Under the pieces are notes generated by a model. It saw nothing but the letters and a program-made list of their open reading frames with translations. It made no database searches and was not told the origin of the DNA. A stretch of DNA of 63,641 nucleotides from Bacteroidales bacterium (GTDB taxonomy: Bacteria; Bacteroidota; Bacteroidia; Bacteroidales; Muribaculaceae), in NCBI GenBank assembly GCA_014800735.1, contig JAAVFP010000003.1, positions 3,614-67,254 of the forward strand, in the 5' to 3' direction. The translations under genes and the position numbers were made by a program. Shown here piece after piece: positions 50,933-59,669 of this stretch. Positions within the stretch are counted from its first letter, which is position 1; every line of letters begins with the position of its first letter.

Positions 50933-51088
50933 GGCGCCCGAAGGTTCCGGAAAGATGTCAACTATCTTTTCGGCGGCCTTCGGGCGCCATTATATGTGCA
51001 TTTTTACCGCGGGCGCCTTCGCTAAAGCTACGGCGACCGCGGTTACGAGTAATTCAGCGTCCTGCGGACGCTGTCAGGTGTTATGACA
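50933..51088. repeat. Cluster of four hairpins between GH20 gene and TPR gene
   Basis: Successive inverted repeats: GGCGCCCGAAGG / CCTTCGGGCGCC (50933-50988, with an inner stem AAAGAT / ATCTTT), ACCGCGG / CCGCGGT (51006-51043), CAGCGTCC / GGACGCTG (51055-51073) and TGTCA / TGACA (51072-51088). The first may terminate the hexosaminidase transcript. No ORF is supported in this 300-nt gap. Confidence 0.7.
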
Positions 51089-51117
51089 CGACTTATTACA
51101 ATTCGAGTGCGTGAGAT

Positions 51118-52773
51118 TTATTCTGCGGGGGCTGACTGCTGGTCGGCGTCGTCGAAGGCGCGGGTGGAGTAGCGGTAGCCCAGGCGGTCGTAGCGCTGCA
51201 TCATGGGCATGAGGCGCATCTTGAAGTCCTCGTAGTCCTTGCTCTTGCCGTCGGTCCACTGTATTTCGCTCAGGGCAGCCATGCGGGGCAGTTCCATGTA
51301 CTGAGCCTGCTCGAAGGTGGGGATGTACTCCGTCCAGAGGTTGGCCTGCACGCCGATGATGTGCTTCTGCTGCTCGTCGGTGAGCACGGCGGGCACGGGT
51401 TCGTAGTTATACACCTTTTCCAGAGGCACGTAGCCGCCGATTGCAAGGGGCTCGTTGTCCTTGTCGGTAGTCTGGTAGTAGTCGAAGTAGAGGTACTGGT
51501 TGGGAGTCATCACCACATCGTGGCCGCGGGTTGCTCCGGCAATACCGCCTTCCTCGCCTCGCCACGACATGATGATGGCGTTCTCGTCGAAGTCGGCATC
51601 CAGGATTTCATCCCAGCCGATCACTCGGCGACCTTTTTCGTGCAGGAAATCGCTGACGTAGGTCATGACGTGGTTCTGGAGCTTGGCCTCGCGTGTGCCG
51701 GACGCATCGGTCCTCAGGCCGAGAGCCTTGGCTTTGGCCTGGCACTTGGGGCACTCTTTCCAGCGGTCCTTGGGGCACTCGTCGCCGCCGATGTGGATGA
51801 TTTCGGAGGGGAATATGTCAACCAGTTCGGCGAAAACGTCCTTGAGGAACTCGTATGTGGAGTCGTTGCCGGCGCAGAGCACATCCTTGGATATACCCCA
51901 GCGCTTCCACACCTCGTAGGGGCCGCCGGTGCAACCCAGGTTGGGGTAGGCTGCCAGGGCAGCCTGCATATGGCCTGGCAGGTCGATTTCAGGGATGATG
52001 TTGATCTGTCGGTCGGCGGCGTATTGCACCAGGTCGCGCAGCTCGTCCTGAGTGTAGAAACCGTCCACGGGAATGGAGTCGTACTCGCTCGTGTTGCGAC
52101 CTATCACGGTGCCGTCGCGGTGCGCGCCGATGGTGGTGAGCTCGGGGTGGCTCTTCACCTCCCAGCGCCAGCCCTGATCCTCGGTGATGTGGAAGTGGAA
52201 GTTATTGAGCTTGTGCATGGCCATGAGGTCCACGAACTTCTTCACGGAGTCCATCGGGAAGAAGTGGCGGCACACGTCCAGGTGGGCGCCACGGTAGGCA
52301 AAGCGTGGCTCGTCGCGGATTTCGGCAGCGGGGAGCACCACTTGGTCGGCATCGACGGCCGGGATGGAGTTGCGGAGGGTCTGCACGCCGTAGAATGTGC
52401 CGGCGGCTGAGGCTCCGTTTATCAGAATGCCGTCGGCACCGACGGTCATTACATACGCCTCGGGGTTTTCGGCATCAAGGTCGGAGGTCAGGCGGATGTC
52501 GCCGGCGGCGGGAGCCACGCCGATGCGGATGCCGGTCTGGTCAAAGATGTAGTCAGCAAGGAGTTCGGCCTGCTTTTTAAGCTCGGCGTTGTCCTCAGGA
52601 TAGCCGATAATGCTCTTGGTGGAAAGCGTGAACGGCGACAGCGAGCCGTTTTCTACGATAAGGGCCGGGCGGGGAACTACATTGTAGTCGGCCGTGGTGG
52701 CTACACCCTGTTTACACATCGACAGGCTGAGAATGCAAGCACAGCCAGCGATGATACTACTGATTGTCTTCAT
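51118..52773 (-). CDS. Beta-N-acetylhexosaminidase (GH20)
   Basis: A 551-residue exported glycosidase, probably a lipoprotein (signal peptide with LSMC, Cys20). A GH20b domain (about 30-150: NVVPRPALIVENGSLSPFTL) precedes the catalytic TIM barrel (about 155-500) with YRGAHLDVCRHFFP, FHITEDQGWRWEVKSHPELT and the catalytic pair in IHIGGDECPKDRW (Asp-Glu). It removes terminal GlcNAc or GalNAc from host glycans or chitobiose-like sugars. It has its own TATCTTTG promoter, facing away from thrC. Confidence 0.95.
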   Translation of the reverse strand: MKTISSIIAGCACILSLSMCKQGVATTADYNVVPRPALIVENGSLSPFTLSTKSIIGYPEDNAELKKQAELLADYIFDQTGIRIGVAPAAGDIRLTSDLDAENPEAYVMTVGADGILINGASAAGTFYGVQTLRNSIPAVDADQVVLPAAEIRDEPRFAYRGAHLDVCRHFFPMDSVKKFVDLMAMHKLNNFHFHITEDQGWRWEVKSHPELTTIGAHRDGTVIGRNTSEYDSIPVDGFYTQDELRDLVQYAADRQINIIPEIDLPGHMQAALAAYPNLGCTGGPYEVWKRWGISKDVLCAGNDSTYEFLKDVFAELVDIFPSEIIHIGGDECPKDRWKECPKCQAKAKALGLRTDASGTREAKLQNHVMTYVSDFLHEKGRRVIGWDEILDADFDENAIIMSWRGEEGGIAGATRGHDVVMTPNQYLYFDYYQTTDKDNEPLAIGGYVPLEKVYNYEPVPAVLTDEQQKHIIGVQANLWTEYIPTFEQAQYMELPRMAALSEIQWTDGKSKDYEDFKMRLMPMMQRYDRLGYRYSTRAFDDADQQSAPAE

Positions 52774-52804
52774 GTATTTTTTAAGGTTAAAAATAGTTAC
52801 TGTG

Positions 52805-52812
52805 CAAAGATA
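52805..52812 (-). promoter_or_regulatory. -7 box (TATCTTTG) of the hexosaminidase gene
   Basis: Perfect TAnnTTTG box, 31 nt before the ATG at 52773. Confidence 0.65.
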
Positions 52813-52836
52813 GCGAAAACGCGGCTCACCGGAAAA

Positions 52837-52867
52837 TTGTTTTTGTGAAAAATAATGCTTATGTTTG
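52837..52867 (+). promoter_or_regulatory. Promoter of the thrC operon (TTG - 20 nt - TATGTTTG)
   Basis: TTG at 52837-52839 and TATGTTTG at 52860-52867 with 20 nt between; the ATG is at 52896. It rules out the longer reading that starts at 52845. Confidence 0.7.
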
Positions 52868-52895
52868 CATATCCTTTCAAAAGAGGTGTAACGAA

Positions 52896-54194
52896 ATGAG
52901 ATTTGTCAGTACGAATTTCGCATCTGAGCCCGTAGGGTTGGCCGAAGCGGTAAACCGTTGCGTTGCAAGCGACGGCGGAATGTTTATTCCGCAGGAAATA
53001 CCTGTGTTACCGCGAGCCTTCTTCAATAATATCGGCGAGATGAGCTTGGCCGACATAGCATTTGTTGTGGCCAGCTCGTTTTTCGGGCAGGATATTCCCC
53101 CGGCCGAGCTGAAAAAGATAGTCGACGAAACTTTTGCCGCGGATGCTCCGCTGGTGAAGGTTGGCGACCGCTATGTGCTGGAGTTGTTCCATGGTCCGAC
53201 GCTCACGTTCAAGGACTACGGGGCGCGCTTCATGGCGCGGGTGATGCAATGGCTTGACCGCCGCAATCCCGGCCGGCGGCGAAATGTGCTGGTTGCCACC
53301 ATGGGCAACAGCGGCGCTGCCGCCGCCAACGGTTTTGCCGGAATGGACGGTGTGGATGTGTACGTGCTCTATCCCAAGGGTGGGCTGTCGCGCCTGCAGC
53401 GTGCCACAATTTTCGCTCCCGGCGGCAATATCCACCCTGTGGAGGTGCTTGGCACGATTGACGACTGCAAGAGCCTGGTGCGCACGGCCATCGAGGATCC
53501 CGCGCTCAAGGGGCTCAACCTCACCGGGGCGAATTCAATCAACATCGCCCGCCTGATTCCGCAGATAGTGTTCACGTTCTACGCCTACTCGCGCCTTCGG
53601 GCAATGGGTGTTGCGGATGCCGAAAAGGCTGTCTACAGTGTGCCTTGCGGTAATTGCAGCAATCTTGTGGCGGCCGTGATGGCTCTCCGCACGGGCCTTC
53701 CGGCCGGAGGAGTGATTGCGGCCACGAATCTCAATATGCCCCTTCAGACAGCTTTAGGAAATACTGTCGCTGGAAAGCTTGAACCGAGCTTTGCACCCGG
53801 CATGGACACCACTCACCCCTCGGGTGCTCCGCGCTTGCAGGCGTTGTATCGCAACGACAGGGAGCGCTTCGGCCGCGAGGTGTGCATTGCTCCGCCGGTG
53901 AGCGACGAGGTGATTGCCGATACTATCCGTGGGCTTTCCCGCGACGCCGGGTATCTGATTGACCCGCACGGCGCGGCTGCGTATGCTGCGTCGCAGAGGG
54001 CCGACGTGCCTCCAGGCTTGCCTATGGTGGTGTTCGCCACCGGCCACCCGGCCAAGTTGCAGAGCACCATGGAGCGTATCACCGGAGTATCGATACCCCT
54101 ACCCGAATCCTTGGCCCGCTCGCTGGGTCAACGCCATCAGCATGTGCTGATTCCACCCACACTTCCTGCACTTAAAAAATTACTTAACAAATAA
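52896..54194 (+). CDS. thrC: Threonine synthase
   Basis: A 432-residue PLP enzyme converting O-phosphohomoserine to threonine. MRFVSTNFASEPVGLAEAVN is the family start, ELFHGPTLTFKDYGARFMAR (about 90-110) contains the PLP lysine, TMGNSGAAAANGFAG and VYSVPCGNCSNLVAAVMALR (the PLP phosphate loop) follow. An AGAGG-like purine stretch lies upstream of the ATG. It heads an operon with an unknown gene, an acyltransferase and a nitrilase. Confidence 0.96.
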   Translation: MRFVSTNFASEPVGLAEAVNRCVASDGGMFIPQEIPVLPRAFFNNIGEMSLADIAFVVASSFFGQDIPPAELKKIVDETFAADAPLVKVGDRYVLELFHGPTLTFKDYGARFMARVMQWLDRRNPGRRRNVLVATMGNSGAAAANGFAGMDGVDVYVLYPKGGLSRLQRATIFAPGGNIHPVEVLGTIDDCKSLVRTAIEDPALKGLNLTGANSINIARLIPQIVFTFYAYSRLRAMGVADAEKAVYSVPCGNCSNLVAAVMALRTGLPAGGVIAATNLNMPLQTALGNTVAGKLEPSFAPGMDTTHPSGAPRLQALYRNDRERFGREVCIAPPVSDEVIADTIRGLSRDAGYLIDPHGAAAYAASQRADVPPGLPMVVFATGHPAKLQSTMERITGVSIPLPESLARSLGQRHQHVLIPPTLPALKKLLNK

Positions 54195-54207
54195 ATACAT
54201 TATACAA

Positions 54208-54576
54208 ATGGCAAACAAACGCAACCTCAAGAAATACGTGCGCTACGCCTGTGGCGCCCTGGCTTCCGAAATCCGTACGGCCCACGCCCTGTTCCCCGAA
54301 ATCGACCATAAGAACGTGTACGATATCCTGGTGGAAATCGCCGGTCTGCAGACCACCACACTCGCCAAGGCCAATATCGCTTTCCCCGGCGGTGCTGACA
54401 AGAACGAGGAAGGCTCCAAGGCCAAGAACCGCGCCGCCCGTGCGGTGTACTACCGCGAGGCCTACGGCAAGCTGCTGGATGAATTCGACGCCCGCGTGGT
54501 TGAGATTGTAAAAAATATGAACGCCGCTCTGCCCGAGGGTGTGAAGATGGCTCTCAAGCAGGCTGTTAGCAAATGA
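54208..54576 (+). CDS. Conserved small protein of unknown function (122 aa)
   Basis: Not assigned. A 122-residue, mostly helical, basic protein (MANKRNLKKYVRYACGALAS; KNRAARAVYYREAYGKLLDE). No membrane segment or signal peptide. Composition and codon use match its neighbours. It begins 13 nt after thrC and overlaps the acyltransferase gene (ATGA), so it is a regular operon member. Confidence 0.8.
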   Translation: MANKRNLKKYVRYACGALASEIRTAHALFPEIDHKNVYDILVEIAGLQTTTLAKANIAFPGGADKNEEGSKAKNRAARAVYYREAYGKLLDEFDARVVEIVKNMNAALPEGVKMALKQAVSK

Positions 54577-55118
54577 ATCTGAGCGGACTGATACTCAAGG
54601 CCTTCGGCTGGAAGGTAAAGGTCAGCGTCCCGGACTATCCCAAGTGCATCATCTGTGTGGCTCCCCACACCAGCAACTGGGATTTCATCATCGGTAAACT
54701 CGCCTATGCGTCCATCGGGCGCAAGGCGGGTTTTCTGATGAAGGACACATGGTTCTTCTGGCCAATGGGTTGCCTGTTTCGTGCAATCGGTGGTGTGGCA
54801 GTGCCGCGGCGCCGCAAATCGGGGCGGCCGCTCACCGAGACCCTCGTTGAAAAATTCCGCGACTCGGAGCGCCTGACACTTGCCATCACTCCCGAAGGCA
54901 CGCGCAGCCGAACCACTGAGTGGCACACCGGTTTCCTGCAGATTGCCCGCCAGGCGGATATCCCGATTGTGCTGGGTGTGATTGACTTCCCGACCAAAAC
55001 GGTGCTCCTGGAGCACACCTTCACGCCCGGTGCGGACGTGGCTGCTGATATGCGCGAGATTAAAGATTTCTACCGGCCCTTCACCGGCAAGTACCCCGAT
55101 AAATTTACTGCTGAATGA
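54573..55118 (+). CDS. Lysophospholipid acyltransferase family protein
   Basis: A 181-residue PlsC-like acyltransferase. The catalytic HX4D motif is HTSNWD (His32-Asp37), the second block is GGVAVPRR, and PEGTRSRT (about 108) is the glycerol-phosphate binding motif. It probably esterifies a lysolipid at the inner membrane; it is shorter than typical PlsC, like other stand-alone Bacteroidetes members. It overlaps its neighbours by 4 bp on both sides. Confidence 0.92.
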   Translation: MNLSGLILKAFGWKVKVSVPDYPKCIICVAPHTSNWDFIIGKLAYASIGRKAGFLMKDTWFFWPMGCLFRAIGGVAVPRRRKSGRPLTETLVEKFRDSERLTLAITPEGTRSRTTEWHTGFLQIARQADIPIVLGVIDFPTKTVLLEHTFTPGADVAADMREIKDFYRPFTGKYPDKFTAE

Positions 55119-55918
55119 CAAATTTCTCCGACCGCCTGAGGGTGGCAGCGCTGCCGCTCAACATAGCATGGGCCGACAAGGCTGCCAATCTGGCTGCCGT
55201 GGAGGCCGCTTTCGAGCGCCTGCCCGAGAGCACCGATGTGGTGGTGCTCCCCGAGCTGTTCTCAACCGGATTTATTGACGATCCCGAACTGATGCGCGAC
55301 ATCGCCGAGCGCAACACCGGCCATACCGTGGATTTCCTCAAGGAGCTTGCCGCGCGCCACTCGGTTGCAATCGCGGGCAGCTTCCTTGCTACGACCCATC
55401 CGCGTTTCTTCAACCGCGGTTTCTTCATCGAACCTTCGGGCGAGGAAACGTTCTACGACAAGCGTCACCTGTTCTCGCTGTCGAGCGAGGCTAATGTTTT
55501 TGCACGGGGCATGGACACGCTGCCCGTGGTGCGTTTCCGCGGGTGGAACATAGCGCTGATTGTGTGCTACGACCTCCGCTTCCCGGCCTGGTGTCGCAAC
55601 CGCATGGGGGCCTACGACCTTCTGCTTGTGCCGGCCAACTGGCCGCAGTCGCGCGCCTATGCGTGGCAACATCTTCTCATTGCACGAGCCATCGAGAACC
55701 AGTGCTGCGTGGTGGGTGCAAATCGCGCGGGCGAGGATTCCTATGGCTTGTACGACGGTCTGACGTATATCTTTGACGGTCGCGGCCGCCCCGTAGGGCT
55801 TATTCTTGATGATTGCCCCTTTGTGGTGGCCGACCTGGACCGCGCCGAGCAGGAGAAGTTCAGGAAAAAATTTCCCGCCATGCGCGATGCCGACGATTTC
55901 CGGCTGCTGGGTGAATAA
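55115..55918 (+). CDS. Nitrilase-superfamily amidohydrolase (omega-amidase YafV-like)
   Basis: A 267-residue carbon-nitrogen hydrolase. The Glu-Lys-Cys triad is visible in LPELFSTGF (about 47), YDKRHLF (about 115) and IVCYDLRFPAW (Cys151). The pattern resembles YafV/Nit2 omega-amidases, which hydrolyse alpha-ketoglutaramate or similar amides, repairing products of transaminase side reactions. Last gene of the thrC operon. Confidence 0.92.
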   Translation: MTNFSDRLRVAALPLNIAWADKAANLAAVEAAFERLPESTDVVVLPELFSTGFIDDPELMRDIAERNTGHTVDFLKELAARHSVAIAGSFLATTHPRFFNRGFFIEPSGEETFYDKRHLFSLSSEANVFARGMDTLPVVRFRGWNIALIVCYDLRFPAWCRNRMGAYDLLLVPANWPQSRAYAWQHLLIARAIENQCCVVGANRAGEDSYGLYDGLTYIFDGRGRPVGLILDDCPFVVADLDRAEQEKFRKKFPAMRDADDFRLLGE

Positions 55919-55987
55919 AAAGATTAGCGCTGCAAGCGCATCACAATGTCAATAGGTTGTTGCAAAAAAACGCATAATGGGCCAACT

Positions 55988-56016
55988 GTAGGGACGCGCC
56001 GCGGCGCGTCCACTAC
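55988..56016. repeat. GTAG-type REP-like hairpin
   Basis: GTAGGGACGCGCC-GC-GGCGCGTCC followed by ACTAC: a GTAG tetranucleotide and a perfect 9-bp stem. It lies in the convergent gap between the nitrilase and CPBP genes and shares GTAGGGACG with the element at 58648. Confidence 0.75.
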
Positions 56017-56023
56017 GAATTAA

Positions 56024-56875
56024 TTACTCTTTGGCGGTGCGGTGGAGGTAGTAGAGGAGGGCGGCGGTGGCGAGGAAGGAGAGGGCGATGACGGGCCAGG
56101 AGAATTCGATGGTCTGGCCGCTGAGCATAGCGTCGGGGTTGCGGCGGAGTTCGGCCCAGGCGGTGATGACGAAGATGGTGTTGTTGAGTGCATGGGCAAG
56201 GACGGGAGCCCAGATGGAGCGCGTCCAGAACAGGAGGTAGCCGAAGTAGGCACCCAGGAGCAGACGGGGCACGAAGCCGAAGGCCTGGAAGTGGAGAGCG
56301 CTGAACACGAATGCCACAATCCAGATGGCTGCGTGAGGGTTGACACCACCGGTGACCAGCAGACGCTGGAAGCAGCCGCGGAACAGGAATTCCTCGGCAA
56401 ATCCGGCGGCTACACCTATAATCAGAATGTTGACAATGAGAGCGGGCACCGAAGTGTCGGCAAGCAGAATGCGCATGGCGCCCTGGGCTGCATCCTCCAT
56501 GGCGCGGAAAATTGTCTCGGCCGCGGCAGGGAAGTGTAGGTTTTCGTTCCAGCGGATGATTAGTTCCTGGGCAGGGATGGACACTACCATCACCACAATT
56601 ATCGCAGCCATCCACAGCGGGTTGCGCAGGCGAGTGATGGCGAGCAGTTCGGCAGGCTTGCGGGTGACGACGCAGGCTGTAGCCACGGCGGGGATGATGA
56701 AGGCGAGGATGTCCTGGGCCATGGCTGTGATGCGCATTGCTGCAGCGGGTTTGGCTACAAGAATTTTGCCAAGGAGCATGGCCAGAACGGATGTGAGCAC
56801 GTAGCACACGATGAATATGCACAGTAGCAGGCCAAGGCGCTGCCCGAGTGTGAGAACGAGGTCGGATTTTTTCAT
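56024..56875 (-). CDS. CPBP family intramembrane protease
   Basis: A 283-residue membrane protein with about eight hydrophobic segments. The CPBP (Abi/Rce1-like) motifs are EEFLFRGCFQ (about 160-169, the EExxxR motif), FSALHFQAFG and HALNNTIF. Such proteins cleave membrane substrates or, in some species, handle peptide maturation or immunity; the substrate is unknown. It overlaps trmN6 by 4 bp (ATGA). Confidence 0.92.
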   Translation of the reverse strand: MKKSDLVLTLGQRLGLLLCIFIVCYVLTSVLAMLLGKILVAKPAAAMRITAMAQDILAFIIPAVATACVVTRKPAELLAITRLRNPLWMAAIIVVMVVSIPAQELIIRWNENLHFPAAAETIFRAMEDAAQGAMRILLADTSVPALIVNILIIGVAAGFAEEFLFRGCFQRLLVTGGVNPHAAIWIVAFVFSALHFQAFGFVPRLLLGAYFGYLLFWTRSIWAPVLAHALNNTIFVITAWAELRRNPDAMLSGQTIEFSWPVIALSFLATAALLYYLHRTAKE

Positions 56876-57558
56876 ATTTTAGTATATAAATCGCCGACGA
56901 GGGCGATGTAGTTTTCGTCGCGGATGGCTAATTCGCTGATGACAGGCGTGGTGTCGAGGCGCGAGAAGTCCAATAGTATTCTTGTGGGGGCCTTGCGGGG
57001 CGAAGTGCGCACGCGGCACAGGCGGTTGAGGCACAGCCCGGCAAGTTCGGCACCGAAAATAATGTCGTCCTCGAACTCGGCCGGAGCCACCAGACCCAGA
57101 TGACCGTGCGGAGTGAGGTTGCGGGCGGCAAAGGCTGAGAGCGAGGCGTAGGTGAGGGAGCTTTGGTGGCGGGCGGTGGCGCGGCGGTTGCACTGCGCTT
57201 TCTCGCCGTTGGTGAAGTAGGGCGGATTGCTCACAATCAGGTCAGCTTGCGTGGCGGGGAAGTTCTCGAAGCTGCCTTCGAACGTGTTCAGGCGCGTGGC
57301 CCAGGGTGAATGGTCGAAATTATATGTCGAAGTCCGTGCGGCCGCGGGGTCGATTTCGATGCCTGTGATTAGGGCCTGAGGGCAGAACTGGGCTGCGATA
57401 AGCGCAAGCACTCCCGAGCCGCTGCCGACATCCAACACACGTGCGGCACCGGGGTAGGGACGGAAAAACCAGCCGCCGAGCAGAACAGAGTCGGAGCAGA
57501 TTTTCATGCCGCAGTCGCGGTCATCCACATCGAATTGGAGGAAGTGAAATACGGCCAT
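56872..57558 (-). CDS. tRNA1(Val) adenine-37 N6-methyltransferase (YfiC/TrmN6)
   Basis: A 228-residue methyltransferase. The ATG at 57558 gives MAVFHFLQFDVDDRDCGMKI; a GTG at 57588 would overlap capA. The SAM-binding motif is VLDVGSGSGVLAL (about 46-58) and the catalytic NPPYF (about 117). TrmN6 methylates A37 of tRNA(Val). The QFDVDDRDCGMKICSDSVLL block is characteristic of the family. Confidence 0.92.
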   Translation of the reverse strand: MAVFHFLQFDVDDRDCGMKICSDSVLLGGWFFRPYPGAARVLDVGSGSGVLALIAAQFCPQALITGIEIDPAAARTSTYNFDHSPWATRLNTFEGSFENFPATQADLIVSNPPYFTNGEKAQCNRRATARHQSSLTYASLSAFAARNLTPHGHLGLVAPAEFEDDIIFGAELAGLCLNRLCRVRTSPRKAPTRILLDFSRLDTTPVISELAIRDENYIALVGDLYTKI

Positions 57559-57565
57559 GGCACTG

Positions 57566-58624
57566 TCAGTGTTTAAATTCGGGCACACCGATGTTGTGCT
57601 TGTTGAAAATGTCGCGTGCGCGGCGGCTGAACTCCTGTGCGCGTGGTCGCCAGGCAGGGTCGGTAACGCTGTCGGCTTCCATCACGCGGAAGTTGGTGTT
57701 GCGGCCGGTGGCAGGAATGGTGAACAGCAGGCGATAGTCGGCGGTGCTAACCATGGGCCTGTGGTCCTCGCCGCGGAACAGGCGGACGTGCACCAGGGCT
57801 CCACCGCGTGTGTCGGGCGTTTTCATGTTGGACACGAAATTGCCAAGCGAGTACACCAGCAGCACGTTCTTATCAGGATAATAGCGGTTTGGCCGCAGTT
57901 CCATGGGTTGGATGACGTGGGGATGCGCGCCGATAATCATGTCCACCCCGAGCGCCTCGAGGAAATCGGCAGTTTTCTTCTGGGTGTTGTTGGGTAGCAG
58001 GTGGTACTCGTCGCCCCAGTGGATGCACACGCAAATCATTTCGGCGCCGGCGCTCCGCAGGCTGTCCACGTCGGCCTTGATCAGGGGGCGGTCGATGTAG
58101 TCCACCACAACGCCATCCGTTGGGGTAATGCCGTTGGTGCCGTAGGTGTAGTTGAGGAAGCCGATTTTGAACTTGTTGATGTTCTTAATCAGCGGCAAGG
58201 AGGCGCGGCGGGCGGAGTCGCTGGAGTAGGTTCCAAGGTGGGCCAGGTGTCGCTCGTCGAGCGCGGCAATGGTGCTCCGCAGTCCTTTGGCCCGGCGGTC
58301 CAGGGTGTGGTTGTTGGCGGTGAGGAACAGGTCGAATCCGGCGTCGGCCAGCTCGTCGAGATACTGCACCGGGGCGTTGAAGCACGGGTAGCCCGAGTGG
58401 GGCGCCGGGCCAACGGGTGTTTCGAGGTTCACCACGGCATAGTCGGCCGCGCTGATAATGGAGTCGATGGCCGTGAAGTAGCCGTCGTAGCTGTAGTCCT
58501 TGCCGCGACGCGCGGCATCCAGCTGGGCCTGATGCTGCATGGCATCGCCCACGAACACCAGGTCGGCCTCGTCGTAGCCCAGAATTTGCGAAAGCAGCGA
58601 GATGAAAAGAGGAAGGAGCAGCAT
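57566..58624 (-). CDS. CapA family (PGA_cap) metallophosphatase-fold protein
   Basis: A 352-residue protein with an N-terminal hydrophobic segment. The domain has FVGDAMQHQAQ (about 24), VVNLETPVGPAPHSGYPCFN, FLTANNHTLDRRAKGL, CVCIHWGDEYH (about 200) and GAHPHVIQPMEL, the calcineurin-like CapA pattern. CapA takes part in polyglutamate capsule export in Bacillus, but in Bacteroidetes the function is unknown. It heads the capA-trmN6-CPBP run and has the REP pair upstream. Confidence 0.9.
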   Translation of the reverse strand: MLLLPLFISLLSQILGYDEADLVFVGDAMQHQAQLDAARRGKDYSYDGYFTAIDSIISAADYAVVNLETPVGPAPHSGYPCFNAPVQYLDELADAGFDLFLTANNHTLDRRAKGLRSTIAALDERHLAHLGTYSSDSARRASLPLIKNINKFKIGFLNYTYGTNGITPTDGVVVDYIDRPLIKADVDSLRSAGAEMICVCIHWGDEYHLLPNNTQKKTADFLEALGVDMIIGAHPHVIQPMELRPNRYYPDKNVLLVYSLGNFVSNMKTPDTRGGALVHVRLFRGEDHRPMVSTADYRLLFTIPATGRNTNFRVMEADSVTDPAWRPRAQEFSRRARDIFNKHNIGVPEFKH

Positions 58625-58647
58625 CGGGTAAGTTTGTCGTGTGGCTT

Positions 58648-58731
58648 ACAATGTAGGGACGTGCCTTGGGCACGTAGACGATAATATTCAGTTTATCATT
58701 ACTACGTGCCCAAGGCACGTCCCTACATTGT
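58648..58731. repeat. Inverted pair of GTAG REP-like hairpins (BIME-like)
   Basis: Two perfect 30-nt arms (58648-58677 and 58702-58731) around a 24-nt AT-rich loop. Each arm carries GTAGGGACGTGCC-TT-GGGCACGTAG, itself a hairpin. The unit lies between folD and capA, both on the minus strand, and resembles head-to-head REP pairs. Confidence 0.85.
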
Positions 58732-58752
58732 TATTCAAATTATGAGGAAACT

Positions 58753-59646
58753 TTATTCACCAAGGGCGCGCTCGTTGGCCAGCAGGGTGTTCTGCATGAG
58801 CGAAACGATGGTCATCGGGCCAACACCGCCGGGCACAGGGGTAATCCAGCTACACTTGGGAGCGACGTGTTCGAAGTCCACATCGCCGCACAGGCGGAAA
58901 CCGGACTTGCGGCTCGCGTCAGGCACACGGGTAGTGCCGACGTCCACAATCACGGCACCGTCCTTGACCATATCTTCGGTCACGAAGTGAGGGCGACCAA
59001 GGGCAGCCACCAGGATGTCGGCACGGCGGGTGTAGTCGGCAAGGTTCTCGGTGGCGGAGTGGCACACGGTGACGGTGGCATCGGCGCCTTTGCCTTTCTG
59101 CATGAGCATGGCAGCCAGGGGTTTGCCCACGATGTTGCTGCGGCCCACAATCACCACGTTCTTGCCTTTGGTTTCGATGCCGTGGCGCTTGAGGAGCTCC
59201 ACGATGCCGGCGGGAGTGGCGGAGTGGAAGCAGGGAAGGCCGATGGAGGCGCGGCCCACGTTGACGGGGTGGAAGCCGTCCACGTCCTTATCGGGGTTAA
59301 TCGCTGCGATGATAGCCTGCTCGTCGATGTGTCGGGGCAGGGGGAGCTGCACGATGAAGCCGTCGACCTCGGGGTCGTTGTTGAGGCGTTCGATTTCGGC
59401 CAGGAGGGTTTCCTGGGCCAGGGGCTCCTGGTCGGTGGACTCGAAGCGAATCAGGCTGGAAGTGAAGCCGCACTCGGCGCATGCTTTCACCTTGGCAGCC
59501 ACGTAGGTTTCGCTGCCGCCGTCGTGGCCCACGAGGATAGCGGCCAGGTGGGGTGCGCGCAGGCCGCGGGCAGTGCGTTCGGCCACTTTTGCGGCTATTT
59601 CGGCCTTGATGGCCGCTGAGGTTGCTTTTCCGTCAATAAGATTCAT
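58753..59646 (-). CDS. folD: Bifunctional methylenetetrahydrofolate dehydrogenase/cyclohydrolase
   Basis: A 297-residue folate enzyme interconverting methylene-, methenyl- and formyl-THF. The catalytic lysine is in [13 protein letters not shown] (about 52-64), the second signature is [11 protein letters not shown], and the NADP-binding part has [20 protein letters not shown]. The C-terminal [19 protein letters not shown] is conserved. It is last in the panC-panD-ffh-folD run. Confidence 0.97.
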   Translation of the reverse strand: MNLIDGKATSAAIKAEIAAKVAERTARGLRAPHLAAILVGHDGGSETYVAAKVKACAECGFTSSLIRFESTDQEPLAQETLLAEIERLNNDPEVDGFIVQLPLPRHIDEQAIIAAINPDKDVDGFHPVNVGRASIGLPCFHSATPAGIVELLKRHGIETKGKNVVIVGRSNIVGKPLAAMLMQKGKGADATVTVCHSATENLADYTRRADILVAALGRPHFVTEDMVKDGAVIVDVGTTRVPDASRKSGFRLCGDVDFEHVAPKCSWITPVPGGVGPMTIVSLMQNTLLANERALGE

Positions 59647-59669
59647 AGCGTGATATTGTGGAGAGGGGG

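Noticed and set aside
50933-51088. SRP RNA or other known small RNA
   Set aside because: The hairpins do not show the conserved SRP Alu/S-domain bases or any other known RNA signature that I can recognise.
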